Positions 17,125-25,743 of a DNA stretch of 64,000 nt are shown piece by piece; positions within the stretch are counted from its first letter, which is position 1, and every line of letters begins with the position of its first letter. The stretch is from NCBI RefSeq assembly GCF_021390195.1, contig NZ_CP090003.1, positions 4,051,501-4,115,500 on the forward strand. Reading direction: 5' to 3'. The position numbers and the translations under genes are program-made. The notes beneath the pieces were generated by a model. It searched no databases, was not told where the DNA came from, and worked only from the letters and a program-made list of their open reading frames with translations. The DNA is from Flagellimonas sp. CMM7 (GTDB taxonomy: Bacteria > Bacteroidota > Bacteroidia > Flavobacteriales > Flavobacteriaceae).

Positions 17125-18225
17125 ATGCGTAGCTTCAAATCCTATATTCATCTATTCACATTTCTTTTTCTTTCCATCTTAATCCTTTCTTGTAGCAAGG
17201 AAGAAAGTGGTATTGATGAATCAGCACAAGGCATGCCAGATTCCGATGAAGAGGTGGTAGATAATCCCAACAATACGGATACTCCCGATACCCTAACTCT
17301 TGAAGCAGGTTTCACTATAGATGACGAACAGATGTTCACCAATCTTATCCTTTCCGAAAGTGAGTACAACAAATTCATTACGGACGAAGGTGATATGCAA
17401 ATGGTCTCAAACAAGGTGTATGAGTATTTTAATGATGAGTATGATTTTATCATCATTCTCAATGTAGAAGACTCCCAACCAGATGGATTGTACTTTGGAT
17501 TGTCAACCCCGGCCAAAAATGAGATACAAGGCCTAGGAAGAAATGTTTGGAACAATACTGCTGCGTTTGGTTCCGCCGGAAAACTGAAAACGGTTATCCA
17601 TATGCCAAGGGTGGAGTATATAAGAAATGGACCCTTTTTACATGAAATACTACATTATTGGAGTAATCATGGTCTTATACCCACTACTGCTGGCGGGCAT
17701 TGGGGTTACTCAAGTGTTGGTGGACAATTGGGTGGTTTTGACGAAATTGAAGATTTAGGTGGGAATACCTATAGAGGTTTGGTGGATGGTGAAGTTGGCT
17801 TTGGTTTAGTAGCGAATGGTGGAAATTCAGTGCCTTATTCAAATTTGGAGCTTTATGCCATGGGACTTATTGATGCCGATGAACTAGAAGCGGTAACAGT
17901 TGCTGAAAACCCAAGTTCAACCTCAGAATTTGGGGTGTTTACTGCTGATGCCATTAACGTTTTAACACCGGAGGATATTATTGCCGAAAACGGCGCTCGT
18001 GTGCCCTCTTCTGAAAATGCCCAGACTGAATTTAATGCACTGGTGGTTGTGGTTTCTACCGACAATCTATCCCAAGAAAAAATAGATACGCTAAATTCCA
18101 ATCTTGAAAATTTTGCAGTAAAAAGCGACCCCAATGACTCATGGGGAGGTCTCTTTAATTTTTGGAAAGCGACATTGGGCAAGGCTTCCTTTAGCTTTGA
18201 TATAGCGAATGAACACTTAAAATAA
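17125..18225 (+). CDS. Lipoprotein with a zincin-type HExxH motif
   Basis: A 366-residue lipoprotein (lipobox ILSC, C23). The region after the signal is acidic and low in complexity (residues 25-60), probably a linker. HEILH at 173-177 is a zinc-metallopeptidase motif. H192 in GGHWG, or a later acidic residue, could be the third ligand. The surrounding text (PRVEYIRNGPFLHEILHYWSNHG) resembles secreted zincins, but I cannot name a family. The ATG at 17125 directly precedes the signal peptide; an upstream ATG at 17083 is in frame but gives no signal peptide. Confidence 0.68.
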   Translation: MRSFKSYIHLFTFLFLSILILSCSKEESGIDESAQGMPDSDEEVVDNPNNTDTPDTLTLEAGFTIDDEQMFTNLILSESEYNKFITDEGDMQMVSNKVYEYFNDEYDFIIILNVEDSQPDGLYFGLSTPAKNEIQGLGRNVWNNTAAFGSAGKLKTVIHMPRVEYIRNGPFLHEILHYWSNHGLIPTTAGGHWGYSSVGGQLGGFDEIEDLGGNTYRGLVDGEVGFGLVANGGNSVPYSNLELYAMGLIDADELEAVTVAENPSSTSEFGVFTADAINVLTPEDIIAENGARVPSSENAQTEFNALVVVVSTDNLSQEKIDTLNSNLENFAVKSDPNDSWGGLFNFWKATLGKASFSFDIANEHLK

Positions 18226-18373
18226 GCTCCGCCTGAGTTTGTTAAGCCCTAATGTGTCTTCTTCTGATTATTTCCCGAAAGCATCGTGATTGAGAAAACT
18301 GTATTCCGCTCTGGTAGTGCATTGGGTCTACTATGACATGAGATAGGTTGTTGAAAAATACGCAATAACCTAC

Positions 18374-18455
18374 CGTATAAACGTTTGATTCTGACAGAAA
18401 AATCAACGAACTTCGTTATCGGTTGATATAGCTCATTAAAACGAGACCATATCTT
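18374..18455 (+). repeat. Cassette-type intergenic element, short copy 1a
   Basis: Contains the hairpin core AACGAACTTCGTT (18405-18417) inside ATCAAC...GTTGAT arms, then CTCATTAAAACGAGACCATA and TCTTAAACG. It abuts the long copy 1b without a gene between them, as if a cassette had been lost. The preceding 18226-18373 holds no gene. It contains a 10-bp imperfect hairpin (TAGGTTGTTG at 18344 and CAATAACCTA at 18363). Confidence 0.65.
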
Positions 18456-18653
18456 AAACGATAACGAAACCTACTTCTTACTCTTTTCTTCTATTTATAT
18501 GATTTTGATAATTAGAATATAATAGTTGCTTAGCTGCTAATAACGCTTGGGACTAGAGCAGTATATTTTTTGAGTTTATAGGGGAAATCAACGAACTTCG
18601 TTGTTGGTTGATATAGTTCCCTAAAACGAGAACGTATCCTAAACGTTGTAGTA
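18456..18653 (+). repeat. Cassette-type intergenic element, long copy 1b
   Basis: Begins ATAACGAAACCTACTTCTTA and contains AACGCTTGGGACTAGAGCAG (18542-18561), TTTATAGGGG...TTCCCTAAAA stem arms, the core AACGAACTTCGTT (18590-18602) and the closing AAACGTTGTAGTA. It is about 90% identical by eye to copy 3 at 21290-21480. GTTGTAGTA (18645-18653) is the reverse complement of TACTACAAC at 20482-20490, beyond the next gene. From here to 18793 there is no gene, only leader sequence. Confidence 0.75.
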
Positions 18654-18793
18654 CATTCCTTGCATCAGAATCCAATTAATTCCTCGATCTAACAAGGAGA
18701 AAAAGACAATGATAAAGGAAGGAGTGTAATTAACTGATTGTTAATATAAATATTTAATTTTAAGCGAGATTATCAAATTAAAATCAATAATTT

Positions 18794-20470
18794 ATGAGAA
18801 TTAATTTTTTTTATGTTTTTTTATTTTTATCAGTGATGCTTTCTTGCACTGAGAAGGATGATGAATCTATGGAAGTAAAAGATTCTGCCATAACTATATC
18901 TGTAGAAGATTTAATTATAAGTATTAATGAAAATCCTAGTAATGATTTTGTTTTAGGAAAAGTTAAAGCTAAGACGAATAAAGGAAATTTAACGTATAGT
19001 ATCGAAGAACAAAATCCGAGTGAGGCTCTTTCTATTATTGATTCCACAGGAGAATTAGTAGTCAAAAACAATTCTCTTTTTGATTTTGAAGTTAACCCCA
19101 AAATAACTGCTAAAGTTAAAGTATCTAATCTTGATGTATTTGAATTAGTCACAGTAACTATTACTCTAAATAATATTGAAAACACAAGCTATATTAGTAT
19201 GATTAATGAAAATCACATTTGGGTTAGTAGTACTTATGATAATAATGATGGGTTCGATACCTTTATAGAACATAAAATTTATTTTAATGGTATCGACCTA
19301 GTTAATAATGAAACATACTTTAATTTATATTACAAACAAATAAACTATAGTTACGGTAGCCCTTGGTTTATAATAAATAATAGTTCGGTTGAAGATGAAG
19401 GACAGTTACTTTATAAAATAAGAGAAGATACTGAAAGAGAAAAAGTATATACTTTAGATAGTAATAATAACGAAGTTTTGCTTTACGATTTCTCCTTAGA
19501 AGTAAATGAAGCAGTTGATTTATGGGATCATAAAACGGGTAGTTATATTACACGAACTTTGGAATCTAAAGGTCAAGTTAAACTCTTAAATGGTGAAACT
19601 AGAAAACGAATGTTTTTTAATGACAATTATATTGTAATTGAAGGAATTGGCGCTTTATATAATTCCAATTCTAATACCGCTTTGTACTACCTTTTTAATG
19701 GAGATTTACCTTTATATGATGGGAAGAATTATCAATATGTAGACCTAAATGATTATTGGCAAGAAGGAGGACTACCTGTCATAAGTTTAAAGGAAGTTTC
19801 TCAAGTAGGTGATGAAATTATTTTTAGATCTAATTTATCAAGCGACGGAGGGAATTATATTGAAAATAATATTTTGGAAAAAGGTGTTTGTTGGAGCAGT
19901 ACTTCTAATACTCCAACAATCGATGATAGTCATACAATGGTTTTCTCAAATGAAAATGATGATGGTAGTAATAGAGTTAATTACCTGGGGACTTTTTATG
20001 CCTCTATTAATTATTCTGAATTACAACCAACCACTACCTATTATTTCAGAGCTTATTCAAAAAACAATAATGGCGTTGCCTATTCGAACACTATTTATAC
20101 CTTTGATACGACGTTCTTATCTATCACTTTAAATACCGAATTAATTAACCAAGAAGAAGAGATTGAAAATGGACGGAGAATTATTAAATATACCGTAGGA
20201 GGCAAAGTTGTATCAAATAACCTTCCTAGTTCCATTAGTATTATTGAAAAAGGTATAGCTGTTTTTAATAGGTTTAGATTTAGTAATGATCCAAACCCGA
20301 GTGAGAGCGAATATTACTCAATAGAAGCTGGCACTTTAGATAATTTTCAATATATACATTATATTGCTCCAGATGCTTATGACCCACTTACTGACCCTTT
20401 TCTTTATTCAGTTTTTTGGTCTTACGTAAAGCTTAGCAATGGACAAATTGTTTATGGAAACCCAGTATAA
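18794..20470 (+). CDS. Cadherin-like and Fn3-like repeat lipoprotein
   Basis: A 558-residue lipoprotein (lipobox VMLSC, C18). Residues 30-130 look like one cadherin-type repeat (LIISINENPSNDFVLGKVKA, NLTYSIEE, GELVVKN). A central region (150-330) has no recognised domain. Residues 340-430 match the Fn3-like module common in Bacteroidetes surface proteins (KGVCWSSTSNTPTIDD, TTYYFRAYSKNNNGVAYS). A degenerate second module may follow. It is probably exposed on the outer membrane. Base composition is clearly more AT-rich than in the flanking core genes. It forms the body of putative cassette 1 (18645-20490). Confidence 0.75.
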   Translation: MRINFFYVFLFLSVMLSCTEKDDESMEVKDSAITISVEDLIISINENPSNDFVLGKVKAKTNKGNLTYSIEEQNPSEALSIIDSTGELVVKNNSLFDFEVNPKITAKVKVSNLDVFELVTVTITLNNIENTSYISMINENHIWVSSTYDNNDGFDTFIEHKIYFNGIDLVNNETYFNLYYKQINYSYGSPWFIINNSSVEDEGQLLYKIREDTEREKVYTLDSNNNEVLLYDFSLEVNEAVDLWDHKTGSYITRTLESKGQVKLLNGETRKRMFFNDNYIVIEGIGALYNSNSNTALYYLFNGDLPLYDGKNYQYVDLNDYWQEGGLPVISLKEVSQVGDEIIFRSNLSSDGGNYIENNILEKGVCWSSTSNTPTIDDSHTMVFSNENDDGSNRVNYLGTFYASINYSELQPTTTYYFRAYSKNNNGVAYSNTIYTFDTTFLSITLNTELINQEEEIENGRRIIKYTVGGKVVSNNLPSSISIIEKGIAVFNRFRFSNDPNPSESEYYSIEAGTLDNFQYIHYIAPDAYDPLTDPFLYSVFWSYVKLSNGQIVYGNPV

Positions 20471-20481
20471 GAAAATTAACA

Positions 20482-20746
20482 TACTACAACACGAATATAT
20501 GAAGTCACAATACCCTAACGGGATATTACGCCTCATACATAAACCGATAACGAAACCTTCTTTCTACCTCCTACTTTTCTTCCATTTATATGATTCTGAC
20601 AACTAAAAACAGTAGTTTATTTAACTGTTAAGAACGCTTGGCACTAGAGCATTATATTTTTTTGAGTTTATAGGGAAAATCAACGATATTCGTTATCAGT
20701 TCATACAGCTCATTAAAACGAGACCACATCTTAAACGTTGTGTAGC
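20482..20746 (+). repeat. Cassette-type intergenic element, copy 2
   Basis: Starts with TACTACAACACG just after the lipoprotein gene and ends with TTAAACGTTGTGTAGC just before the next gene. Between them are ATAACGAAACCTTC, AACGCTTGGCACTAGAGCA and a variant core AACGATATTCGTT (20682-20694), in which the changed bases still leave AACGA...TCGTT paired. The right end matches the 3' boundary of the next gene unit at 21198-21210. Confidence 0.75.
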
Positions 20747-20759
20747 ATCTAATATAATT

Positions 20760-21194
20760 ATGGAATCAAATGTAGCATTATGGGAAATCATCCTTAAAGC
20801 AATCACTGTATTGATTGCTGTTATTGGATTTGCTTATCAAATAATCGGACTTGACCCTCAAAAGAGAAGTAGGTTAAAAACAGATTTAGAGATTCTTGAG
20901 AAGTTTAAAAAAAATGGATTAGAAGAAGAATATGAAAGATTATCCAATCACATAAAAAACCGAGTTCCTAGTATTTATCGAAAACCTGAAGAAACGGATA
21001 CAGTTCTCAGAATACCAGATATTCAAAGACTAATTATTGGAGTTATTCTTACAATTTTCTTTTCTGGTATTACTGTTTATTATTACATAAATTTAAATGG
21101 ATTTCAGTGGTGGATGGTAGTTACAACATTACTCGTTATATCTGGAATTGGAAATATATTGCAAGGTGTTTTAGGTGACTCAAGTAAAAAATAA
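20760..21194 (+). CDS. Hypothetical membrane protein (144 residues)
   Basis: No family recognised. One hydrophobic segment lies near residues 10-28, a charged helix follows (30-75, rich in Lys and Glu), and two more hydrophobic segments lie near 88-110 and 117-135. This gives three likely membrane spans around a cytoplasmic or periplasmic coiled region. The ATG is 13 nt from the end of element copy 2, so there is little room for a promoter. The gene is enclosed by the cassette-specific ends GTTGTGTAGC and GCTACATAACAAC, and makes up putative cassette 2. Confidence 0.7.
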   Translation: MESNVALWEIILKAITVLIAVIGFAYQIIGLDPQKRSRLKTDLEILEKFKKNGLEEEYERLSNHIKNRVPSIYRKPEETDTVLRIPDIQRLIIGVILTIFFSGITVYYYINLNGFQWWMVVTTLLVISGIGNILQGVLGDSSKK

Positions 21195-21197
21195 AAC

Positions 21198-21483
21198 GCT
21201 ACATAACAACGACTATAATTCATTATGGCGGATTTTCCTACGGAAAATCACTACCTATAAATTATCGCTTGGTCCTCGCGGACAATTCCACAACGAAACC
21301 TACTTCTTACTCTTTTCTTCTATTTATATGATTTTGATAACTAGAATATAATAGTTGCTTAGCTGCTAATAACGCTTGGGACTAGAGCAGTATATTTTTT
21401 GAGTTTATAGGGAAAATCAACGAACTTCGTTGTTAGTTGATATAGTTCCCTAAAACGAGAACGTATCTTAAACGTTGTAGGTA
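21198..21483 (+). repeat. Cassette-type intergenic element, copy 3
   Basis: Starts GCTACATAACAACGACTATA, includes a local hairpin (GGATTTTCCTACGGAAAATC, 21233-21252), then CAACGAAACCTACTTCTT, AACGCTTGGGACTAGAGCAG, the core AACGAACTTCGTT (21419-21431), and ends AAACGTTGTAGGTA. An imperfect stem pairs AACGCTT with AAACGTT and TTTATAGGGAA with TTCCCTAAAA. The 310 bases between genes hold nothing else. Confidence 0.75.
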
Positions 21484-21504
21484 AAATAAAAAAAACGACT
21501 AAAA

Positions 21505-21996
21505 TTGAATATAAGAAAAGCAACAGAATTCGATTTTGACAAAGTCTGGGAAATATTCTCAAAAGTCATTAATACTGGAGACACTTACGTCTTTAATCCA
21601 AATACACCAAAAGAGGATTTAAAAAGACATTGGTTTGCGGACTATATGGAAACTTATGTAGTTGAAGAGAACGGACAAATACTTGGCACATATATTATCA
21701 AACCTAACCAAATTGATTTAGGAAATCATATTGCAAATTGTAGCTATATGGTAAATCCGAATGCGCAAGGAAAGGGAATTGGAAAAAAACTTTGTGAACA
21801 CTCGCTTGAAATAGCAAGGAAGAGAAATTTCAAGGGTATTCAGTTTAATATTGTGGTAAGCACAAATAAAGGAGCAGTAGCGTTATGGAAAAAGTACGGA
21901 TTTCAAATAATTGGAACCACACCTAAAGGGTTTAGACATTCTAAACTAGGTTTAGTGGACACATACATTATGTATAAAGGCTTGAAAGAAAATTAA
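21505..21996 (+). CDS. GNAT family N-acetyltransferase
   Basis: A 163-residue GNAT enzyme that would acetylate a small molecule or a protein N-terminus using acetyl-CoA. MNIRKATEFDFDKVWEIF is the usual start of the pat-like (phosphinothricin-type) subgroup. The acetyl-CoA loop QGKGIG lies at residues 88-93. No in-frame ATG fits this N-terminus, so I use the TTG at 21505. The gene lies between GTTGTAGGTA (21474) and its exact reverse complement TACCTACAAC (22003), and makes up putative cassette 3. Only 21 nt separate the cassette end from the start codon. Confidence 0.85.
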   Translation: MNIRKATEFDFDKVWEIFSKVINTGDTYVFNPNTPKEDLKRHWFADYMETYVVEENGQILGTYIIKPNQIDLGNHIANCSYMVNPNAQGKGIGKKLCEHSLEIARKRNFKGIQFNIVVSTNKGAVALWKKYGFQIIGTTPKGFRHSKLGLVDTYIMYKGLKEN

Positions 21997-22002
21997 TAAA
22001 AC

Positions 22003-22222
22003 TACCTACAACAACAGCTATAATTAATTGCGGCTGAATTCCCTACCTCCTTTTTTTCTTCTATTCATATGATTCTGATTACTAGAAAACAGTAGTCATT
22101 TAGCCGTTAAGAACGCTTGGTGCCAGAGCAGTATATTTTTTTGAGTTTACAGGGAAAATCAACGAACTTCGTTGTTGACTGATACAGCTCATTAAAAGAG
22201 GCCATATCTTAAGCGTTATATA
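22003..22222 (+). repeat. Cassette-type intergenic element, copy 4
   Basis: Starts TACCTACAACAACAGCTATA, contains GAACGCTTGGTGCCAGAGCA, the core AACGAACTTCGTT (22161-22173) with flanking GTTGACTGATACAGCTCATT, and ends TTAAGCGTTATA. The left end AACAACAGCTATAATT matches those at 21206 and 32963. Confidence 0.72.
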
Positions 22223-22260
22223 TAAACTTAAAAGAAGAAGACTACAGATTAAGATTATCA

Positions 22261-23088
22261 ATGAATACCATAATTAATTCTTTTAAAAACCACATTAGTT
22301 TTTCAAATTTTTGGATTAGAAATGGCTTTATAATTGTAATGCTATCTATTTTAGTCAATCATCTTACGGAGCCAGAAAACTTCCCGTTTCATAGAGATTA
22401 TAAATTTCCTTTATTGCCTATTCTTGTTTCAATTATTGCAGGAAGTGTAGTATTTCTTATCGCTAGCTTTAATTTCAAATATTATAAAAACAAATACTTC
22501 GCAAAAAAAACGAACACTCAACTACTATTACGTTTCCTGTTCTCAACGTTAGGCTATATTACCATACTATATCTCTCTTTGTACTTTGGTTTAAACGGTT
22601 TTATTAATGGAACTGAATCATACAATATTTATTATCTATTAACTGGGCTATCGGTTACCTTACTAATGAACACGCTCCTAATTGCCATTTTATTTGCACC
22701 TGATATTTATAAACTTCACAAGCTTGTCTCCATAAAAGGTACACTTAAAGTTCAGCAAGGAGGTAAACTAACCTTAGTTAAGTATCCTGAAATTGCCTTT
22801 ATATACAGTGAAAACAAAATAGTATACATCATAAAAACTGATGGAGGTTCCGTTATTACAGATTTTACTTTAAATGAAGTTGAAAGTAAAATCAGCGAAC
22901 AAAGTTTTTTTAGAGCAAATAGACAAATAATTCTTCACCCGCGCTCTGTTAAACAAGTACAGTCCATAGAAAATGGAAAACTATCTGTGCTACTCAAACC
23001 TACTATTGCCAGCAAAAAACCTTTTCAGATAAACATTAGTAGGTATAAAAAACAAGAATTTATGAACTGGTTAGAGGGTAAGCTATAA
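22261..23088 (+). CDS. Membrane-bound LytTR-type transcriptional regulator
   Basis: A 275-residue protein with four likely transmembrane helices in the first 160 residues (near 20-35, 55-72, 92-112 and 130-152). A C-terminal LytTR DNA-binding domain follows (about 172-275: LVKYPEIAFIYSENKIVYII, FFRANRQIILHPRSVKQV). It has no receiver domain, so the signal is probably sensed through the membrane helices. A CPBP protease gene follows 115 nt downstream, with a strong hairpin directly before it, so the pair may be a regulator-target unit. Confidence 0.85.
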   Translation: MNTIINSFKNHISFSNFWIRNGFIIVMLSILVNHLTEPENFPFHRDYKFPLLPILVSIIAGSVVFLIASFNFKYYKNKYFAKKTNTQLLLRFLFSTLGYITILYLSLYFGLNGFINGTESYNIYYLLTGLSVTLLMNTLLIAILFAPDIYKLHKLVSIKGTLKVQQGGKLTLVKYPEIAFIYSENKIVYIIKTDGGSVITDFTLNEVESKISEQSFFRANRQIILHPRSVKQVQSIENGKLSVLLKPTIASKKPFQINISRYKKQEFMNWLEGKL

Positions 23089-23161
23089 AATACAATGATT
23101 ATTCAGCTATTATTTTGCTACCATTCAGTAAAAATGAGCTGTATATCACTGTTTATCTTGC

Positions 23162-23200
23162 TTTATCGTTTTTACTTCGTTTAAAATTAAAAACGATAAA
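23162..23200 (+). promoter_or_regulatory. 13-bp perfect inverted repeat before the CPBP gene
   Basis: TTTATCGTTTTTA (23162-23174) and TAAAAACGATAAA (23188-23200) are exact reverse complements around a 13-nt loop. The right arm ends 3 nt before the ATG at 23204. It could be an operator for the upstream LytTR protein or an RNA hairpin hiding the start site. It is not followed by a T run on the plus strand, so a forward terminator is unlikely. Confidence 0.6.
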
Positions 23201-23203
23201 AAA

Positions 23204-23854
23204 ATGAATAAGACCTTTTTCACTACAAAACTAATACCTGTAATCGCCGTTATTCTTTGCTGTATTCTATACCTATCTAGGTATGATCAAATAATCATAG
23301 CAGCATTAATACTATTATTGGCAAGTGCTATAGAGTATAAAAAAGATTGTTTTAAGTCTTTAGGCTTTCAACGTAAAAGAATAAATGCAAAAAGTCTATT
23401 AGTAACAGCGCCACTATTTGGTACAGCTCTTTTTCTGTTTTATTACTACATAATGGTGCCAGGTGTGACACATCTTACAGGACAACCCATGGACTTTTCT
23501 GCCTTTGAAACTTATACGGGGAACTTACCTGCCACAATGATTTTACTTGTTTTTATCTGGATATCGGCGGCATTCGGTGAAGAAATTGTCTTTAGAGGAT
23601 ATTTAATGAGACAGTTTACCAAGTTTTTTGGCTCAAGCAAAATAAGTCTTGTAGTTAACATTCTAATCTTCGGTTTTATTTTTGGGTGGATTCACGCATA
23701 TCAAGGAATAAGTGGTCAAATAATAACTGGTATTCTAGGTATGCTCTATGCGATGATTTTTCATATCCGTAAAGACGACTTGTGGTTCAATGTTGCTGCT
23801 CATGGTTTTTTTGATACCACTGCTTTGGTATTTATTTATTATGGTTGGAGTTAA
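23204..23854 (+). CDS. CPBP family intramembrane glutamic endopeptidase
   Basis: A 216-residue polytopic membrane protein of the CPBP/Abi family. The catalytic motifs are present: EEIVFR (E126, E127, R131), H164 in FGWIHA and H200 with D204 in AAHGFFD. Related proteins process prenylated substrates or give immunity to self-made bacteriocins. Its stop codon TAA overlaps the first bases of the next repeat element (GTTAAGAATGCTTGG), so the element's usual left half has been deleted up to the gene end. The pairing with the LytTR gene upstream suggests coregulation. Confidence 0.88.
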   Translation: MNKTFFTTKLIPVIAVILCCILYLSRYDQIIIAALILLLASAIEYKKDCFKSLGFQRKRINAKSLLVTAPLFGTALFLFYYYIMVPGVTHLTGQPMDFSAFETYTGNLPATMILLVFIWISAAFGEEIVFRGYLMRQFTKFFGSSKISLVVNILIFGFIFGWIHAYQGISGQIITGILGMLYAMIFHIRKDDLWFNVAAHGFFDTTALVFIYYGWS

Positions 23855-23960
23855 GAATGCTTGGGACTAGAGCAGTATTTTTTTTTGAGTTTATGGCGAA
23901 AAGCAACGAACTTCGTTGTCGCCCGTTGTAAGGCGTTAAACGAGACCATATTTTAATAGA
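23852..23960 (+). repeat. Cassette-type intergenic element, copy 5 (left half missing)
   Basis: Begins GTTAAGAATGCTTGGGACTA, which is the middle of the complete elements, then the core AACGAACTTCGTT (23905-23917) and CGAGACCATATTTTAA. The left terminal sequence with CTACAAC is absent, and the right GTTGTAG end is also not recognisable. The 305-nt gap to 24160 holds no gene that I see. Confidence 0.65.
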
Positions 23961-24159
23961 TGCCAAACATATTAGCATAAGTAGAGCACATGAAAACTGA
24001 TAAATGATTAATACTGACAATCGTTATAGCATTAAACACTGTCTTTGTTCAAGAAAATATTGAAAAAACTTCAGGCAACCATTTGATAAAATTAAATGTC
24101 ATATAAGTAATGGCTTATATGCTAAACCTAAAGTGTGAAAAATTCTCAATAGTTATTTT

Positions 24160-25020
24160 ATGATGAAAAATCCCATAATGCTGTCGCTTGTACTTCTAAT
24201 TTTTGGTTGTAAAGAACAAGATATAATACCAGCAAAAACCATTGAAAGTGTAAACAGTAAAGAAGTACTGCTAGTTGGAACATTTCATTACAACAATCCT
24301 GGGGCCGATGTGGCGAAAACAAAGTCATTTGATATCCTGAACGAAAAGTCGCAACTTGAACTAAAAGAAATTTCCGTGAGTATCAAAAAATACAATCCAA
24401 CCAAAATATTCGTGGAATGGCCCTATAACGAGCAAAAAGAATTAGACTCTTTATATCAACTATATACAAGCGGAAACTATTTTGAAAACGATAGTCTTTC
24501 CGATTTTTACCTTAAAAATGAAATATTCCAATTGGCATTTAGGGCAGCAAAGGAAAATAATCTAACAACCCTTTATGGTATTGATTATTCTACCTCATTT
24601 CCTTTTGGAGATGTCATGGCTGCCATTGAACAAAACAATCAATCCGAGCTTAAAGCGCAGATAGAAAATGGCATTTCTAAGTTTACAGCAGAATTTGATG
24701 ACAAAATTGATTCTGGAGCTTCACTTAAGGAGCTCACCTATTACCTTAATAGTCCTGAAATGCGCAGTTTTTCCAACAATTTTCATAATAATTTAATGTT
24801 GATGGCTGGAAAACCAAATGATTTTTCCGGCCCACTCTTAACCGCTGAATGGTTTAAGAGAAATCTGTACATGTGGTCCTTAACACAAAAGAACACAGGC
24901 CCCTCTGATGAAAGAATCATGGTTCTGGTTGGCGCAAGTCATGCTGCTATGTTTGAATTGTTCATAAGGGAAAATGAAGATTGGGAAATCAAAGAATTGA
25001 AAGAACTAATGGAAAAATGA
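24160..25020 (+). CDS. DUF5694-like lipoprotein (TraB/erythromycin-esterase-like fold suspected)
   Basis: A 286-residue lipoprotein (LIFGC lipobox, C17). The mature part has LLVGTFHYNNPG, PTKIFVEWPYNEQ, LYGIDY and VLVGASHAAMFELFIRE. These invariant His, Glu and Gly-rich strands are typical of DUF5694 proteins, which are distantly related to TraB and haem-binding/erythromycin-esterase-like proteins. The molecular function is not known. The ATG pair at 24160 and 24163 gives two equivalent starts. Confidence 0.72.
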   Translation: MMKNPIMLSLVLLIFGCKEQDIIPAKTIESVNSKEVLLVGTFHYNNPGADVAKTKSFDILNEKSQLELKEISVSIKKYNPTKIFVEWPYNEQKELDSLYQLYTSGNYFENDSLSDFYLKNEIFQLAFRAAKENNLTTLYGIDYSTSFPFGDVMAAIEQNNQSELKAQIENGISKFTAEFDDKIDSGASLKELTYYLNSPEMRSFSNNFHNNLMLMAGKPNDFSGPLLTAEWFKRNLYMWSLTQKNTGPSDERIMVLVGASHAAMFELFIRENEDWEIKELKELMEK

Positions 25021-25053
25021 TACCTGTTATGCGCTCTTTCCAATCCAATAGGT

Positions 25054-25119
25054 CAACTTCTTGATTATGAGTTAAAATTCATCGAACTTCGTTTTAAGCC
25101 GTTGATGCTTATCTCATCT
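25054..25119 (+). repeat. Hairpin-core intergenic element, copy 6 (degenerate)
   Basis: CTTGATTATGAGTTAAAATT, the core ATCGAACTTCGTT (25081-25093) and GCCGTTGATG. The outer parts are diverged but the order TTGAT-TGAG-core-GTTGAT is shared with the copies at 30115 and 32197. Confidence 0.5.
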
Positions 25120-25147
25120 ATTTGGCAGCACTATTTAAAACGACATT

Positions 25148-25702
25148 ATGAAATATTTATACTTCTCACTTCTTATGCTATTCACAAGTTGCCTATCACA
25201 AGTAAAAGAAGAAAAAAAAGAAACTCCGCTATATGACTATGATGTAGAAGAGAAAATAGTTGAGTTGGGAATAGAACTGCATACTCCAAAAGTTCCGCCA
25301 GGCCTAAAAATTAAGTTGGCCAACAGAAGTAACAACCTGATCTATTTGTCAGGAAATGGGCCAATAGCGCATGATGGGGAACGTACCATAGGAAAAGTGG
25401 GGACCGATTTAACTGTTGAACAAGGGTATGAAGCAGCCCGGTTGACCGCAATCAACCATTTATCAGTTTTGAAAGAAGAGATTGGGGATTTGAACAAGGT
25501 CGTGAAAATTATAAAAGTATTGGGAATGGTAAATTGTGATACTTCGTTTGAAAATCACCCACAGGTTATCAATGGTTATTCTGATGTATTGATCGAGGTA
25601 TTTGGAGAAAGAGGGAGACATGCCAGGTCTGCAGTTGGGATGGGCTCTTTGCCCTGGAATCTTGCTTGTGAGGTTGAAACCATTGTTGAAATAAGGGATT
25701 GA
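25148..25702 (+). CDS. RidA/YjgF family lipoprotein
   Basis: A 184-residue protein with a lipobox (LFTSC, C15), so it is exported, unlike classical cytoplasmic RidA. The body is the YjgF/Yer057c fold: GNGPIAHDGERTIGKVG, ARLTAINHLSVLKEEIGDLN and a C-terminal GRHARSAVGMGSLPWNLACE. In place of the catalytic Arg environment of RidA, R158 or R161 in GRHARS may serve. Such four-type RidA homologues lack proven deaminase activity, so the role is open. A weak terminator follows. Confidence 0.82.
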   Translation: MKYLYFSLLMLFTSCLSQVKEEKKETPLYDYDVEEKIVELGIELHTPKVPPGLKIKLANRSNNLIYLSGNGPIAHDGERTIGKVGTDLTVEQGYEAARLTAINHLSVLKEEIGDLNKVVKIIKVLGMVNCDTSFENHPQVINGYSDVLIEVFGERGRHARSAVGMGSLPWNLACEVETIVEIRD

Positions 25703-25724
25703 AGCTTAATTTAAAGCTTTTTTT
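25702..25724. terminator. Short bidirectional terminator-like hairpin
   Basis: AAGCTT (25703-25708) and AAGCTT (25714-25719) surround a 5-base loop and are followed by a T run. It lies between the converging RidA gene and the 1000-residue gene. The stem is only about 6-7 bp. Confidence 0.4.
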
Positions 25725-25743
25725 GATAAAAATTTAGCCCTAA

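Noticed and set aside
18374..22222. Simple MITE insertions as an explanation of the long elements
   Set aside because: The cassette-specific bases match across genes and not across each element, and no target duplications are visible. It cannot be fully excluded without comparative data.
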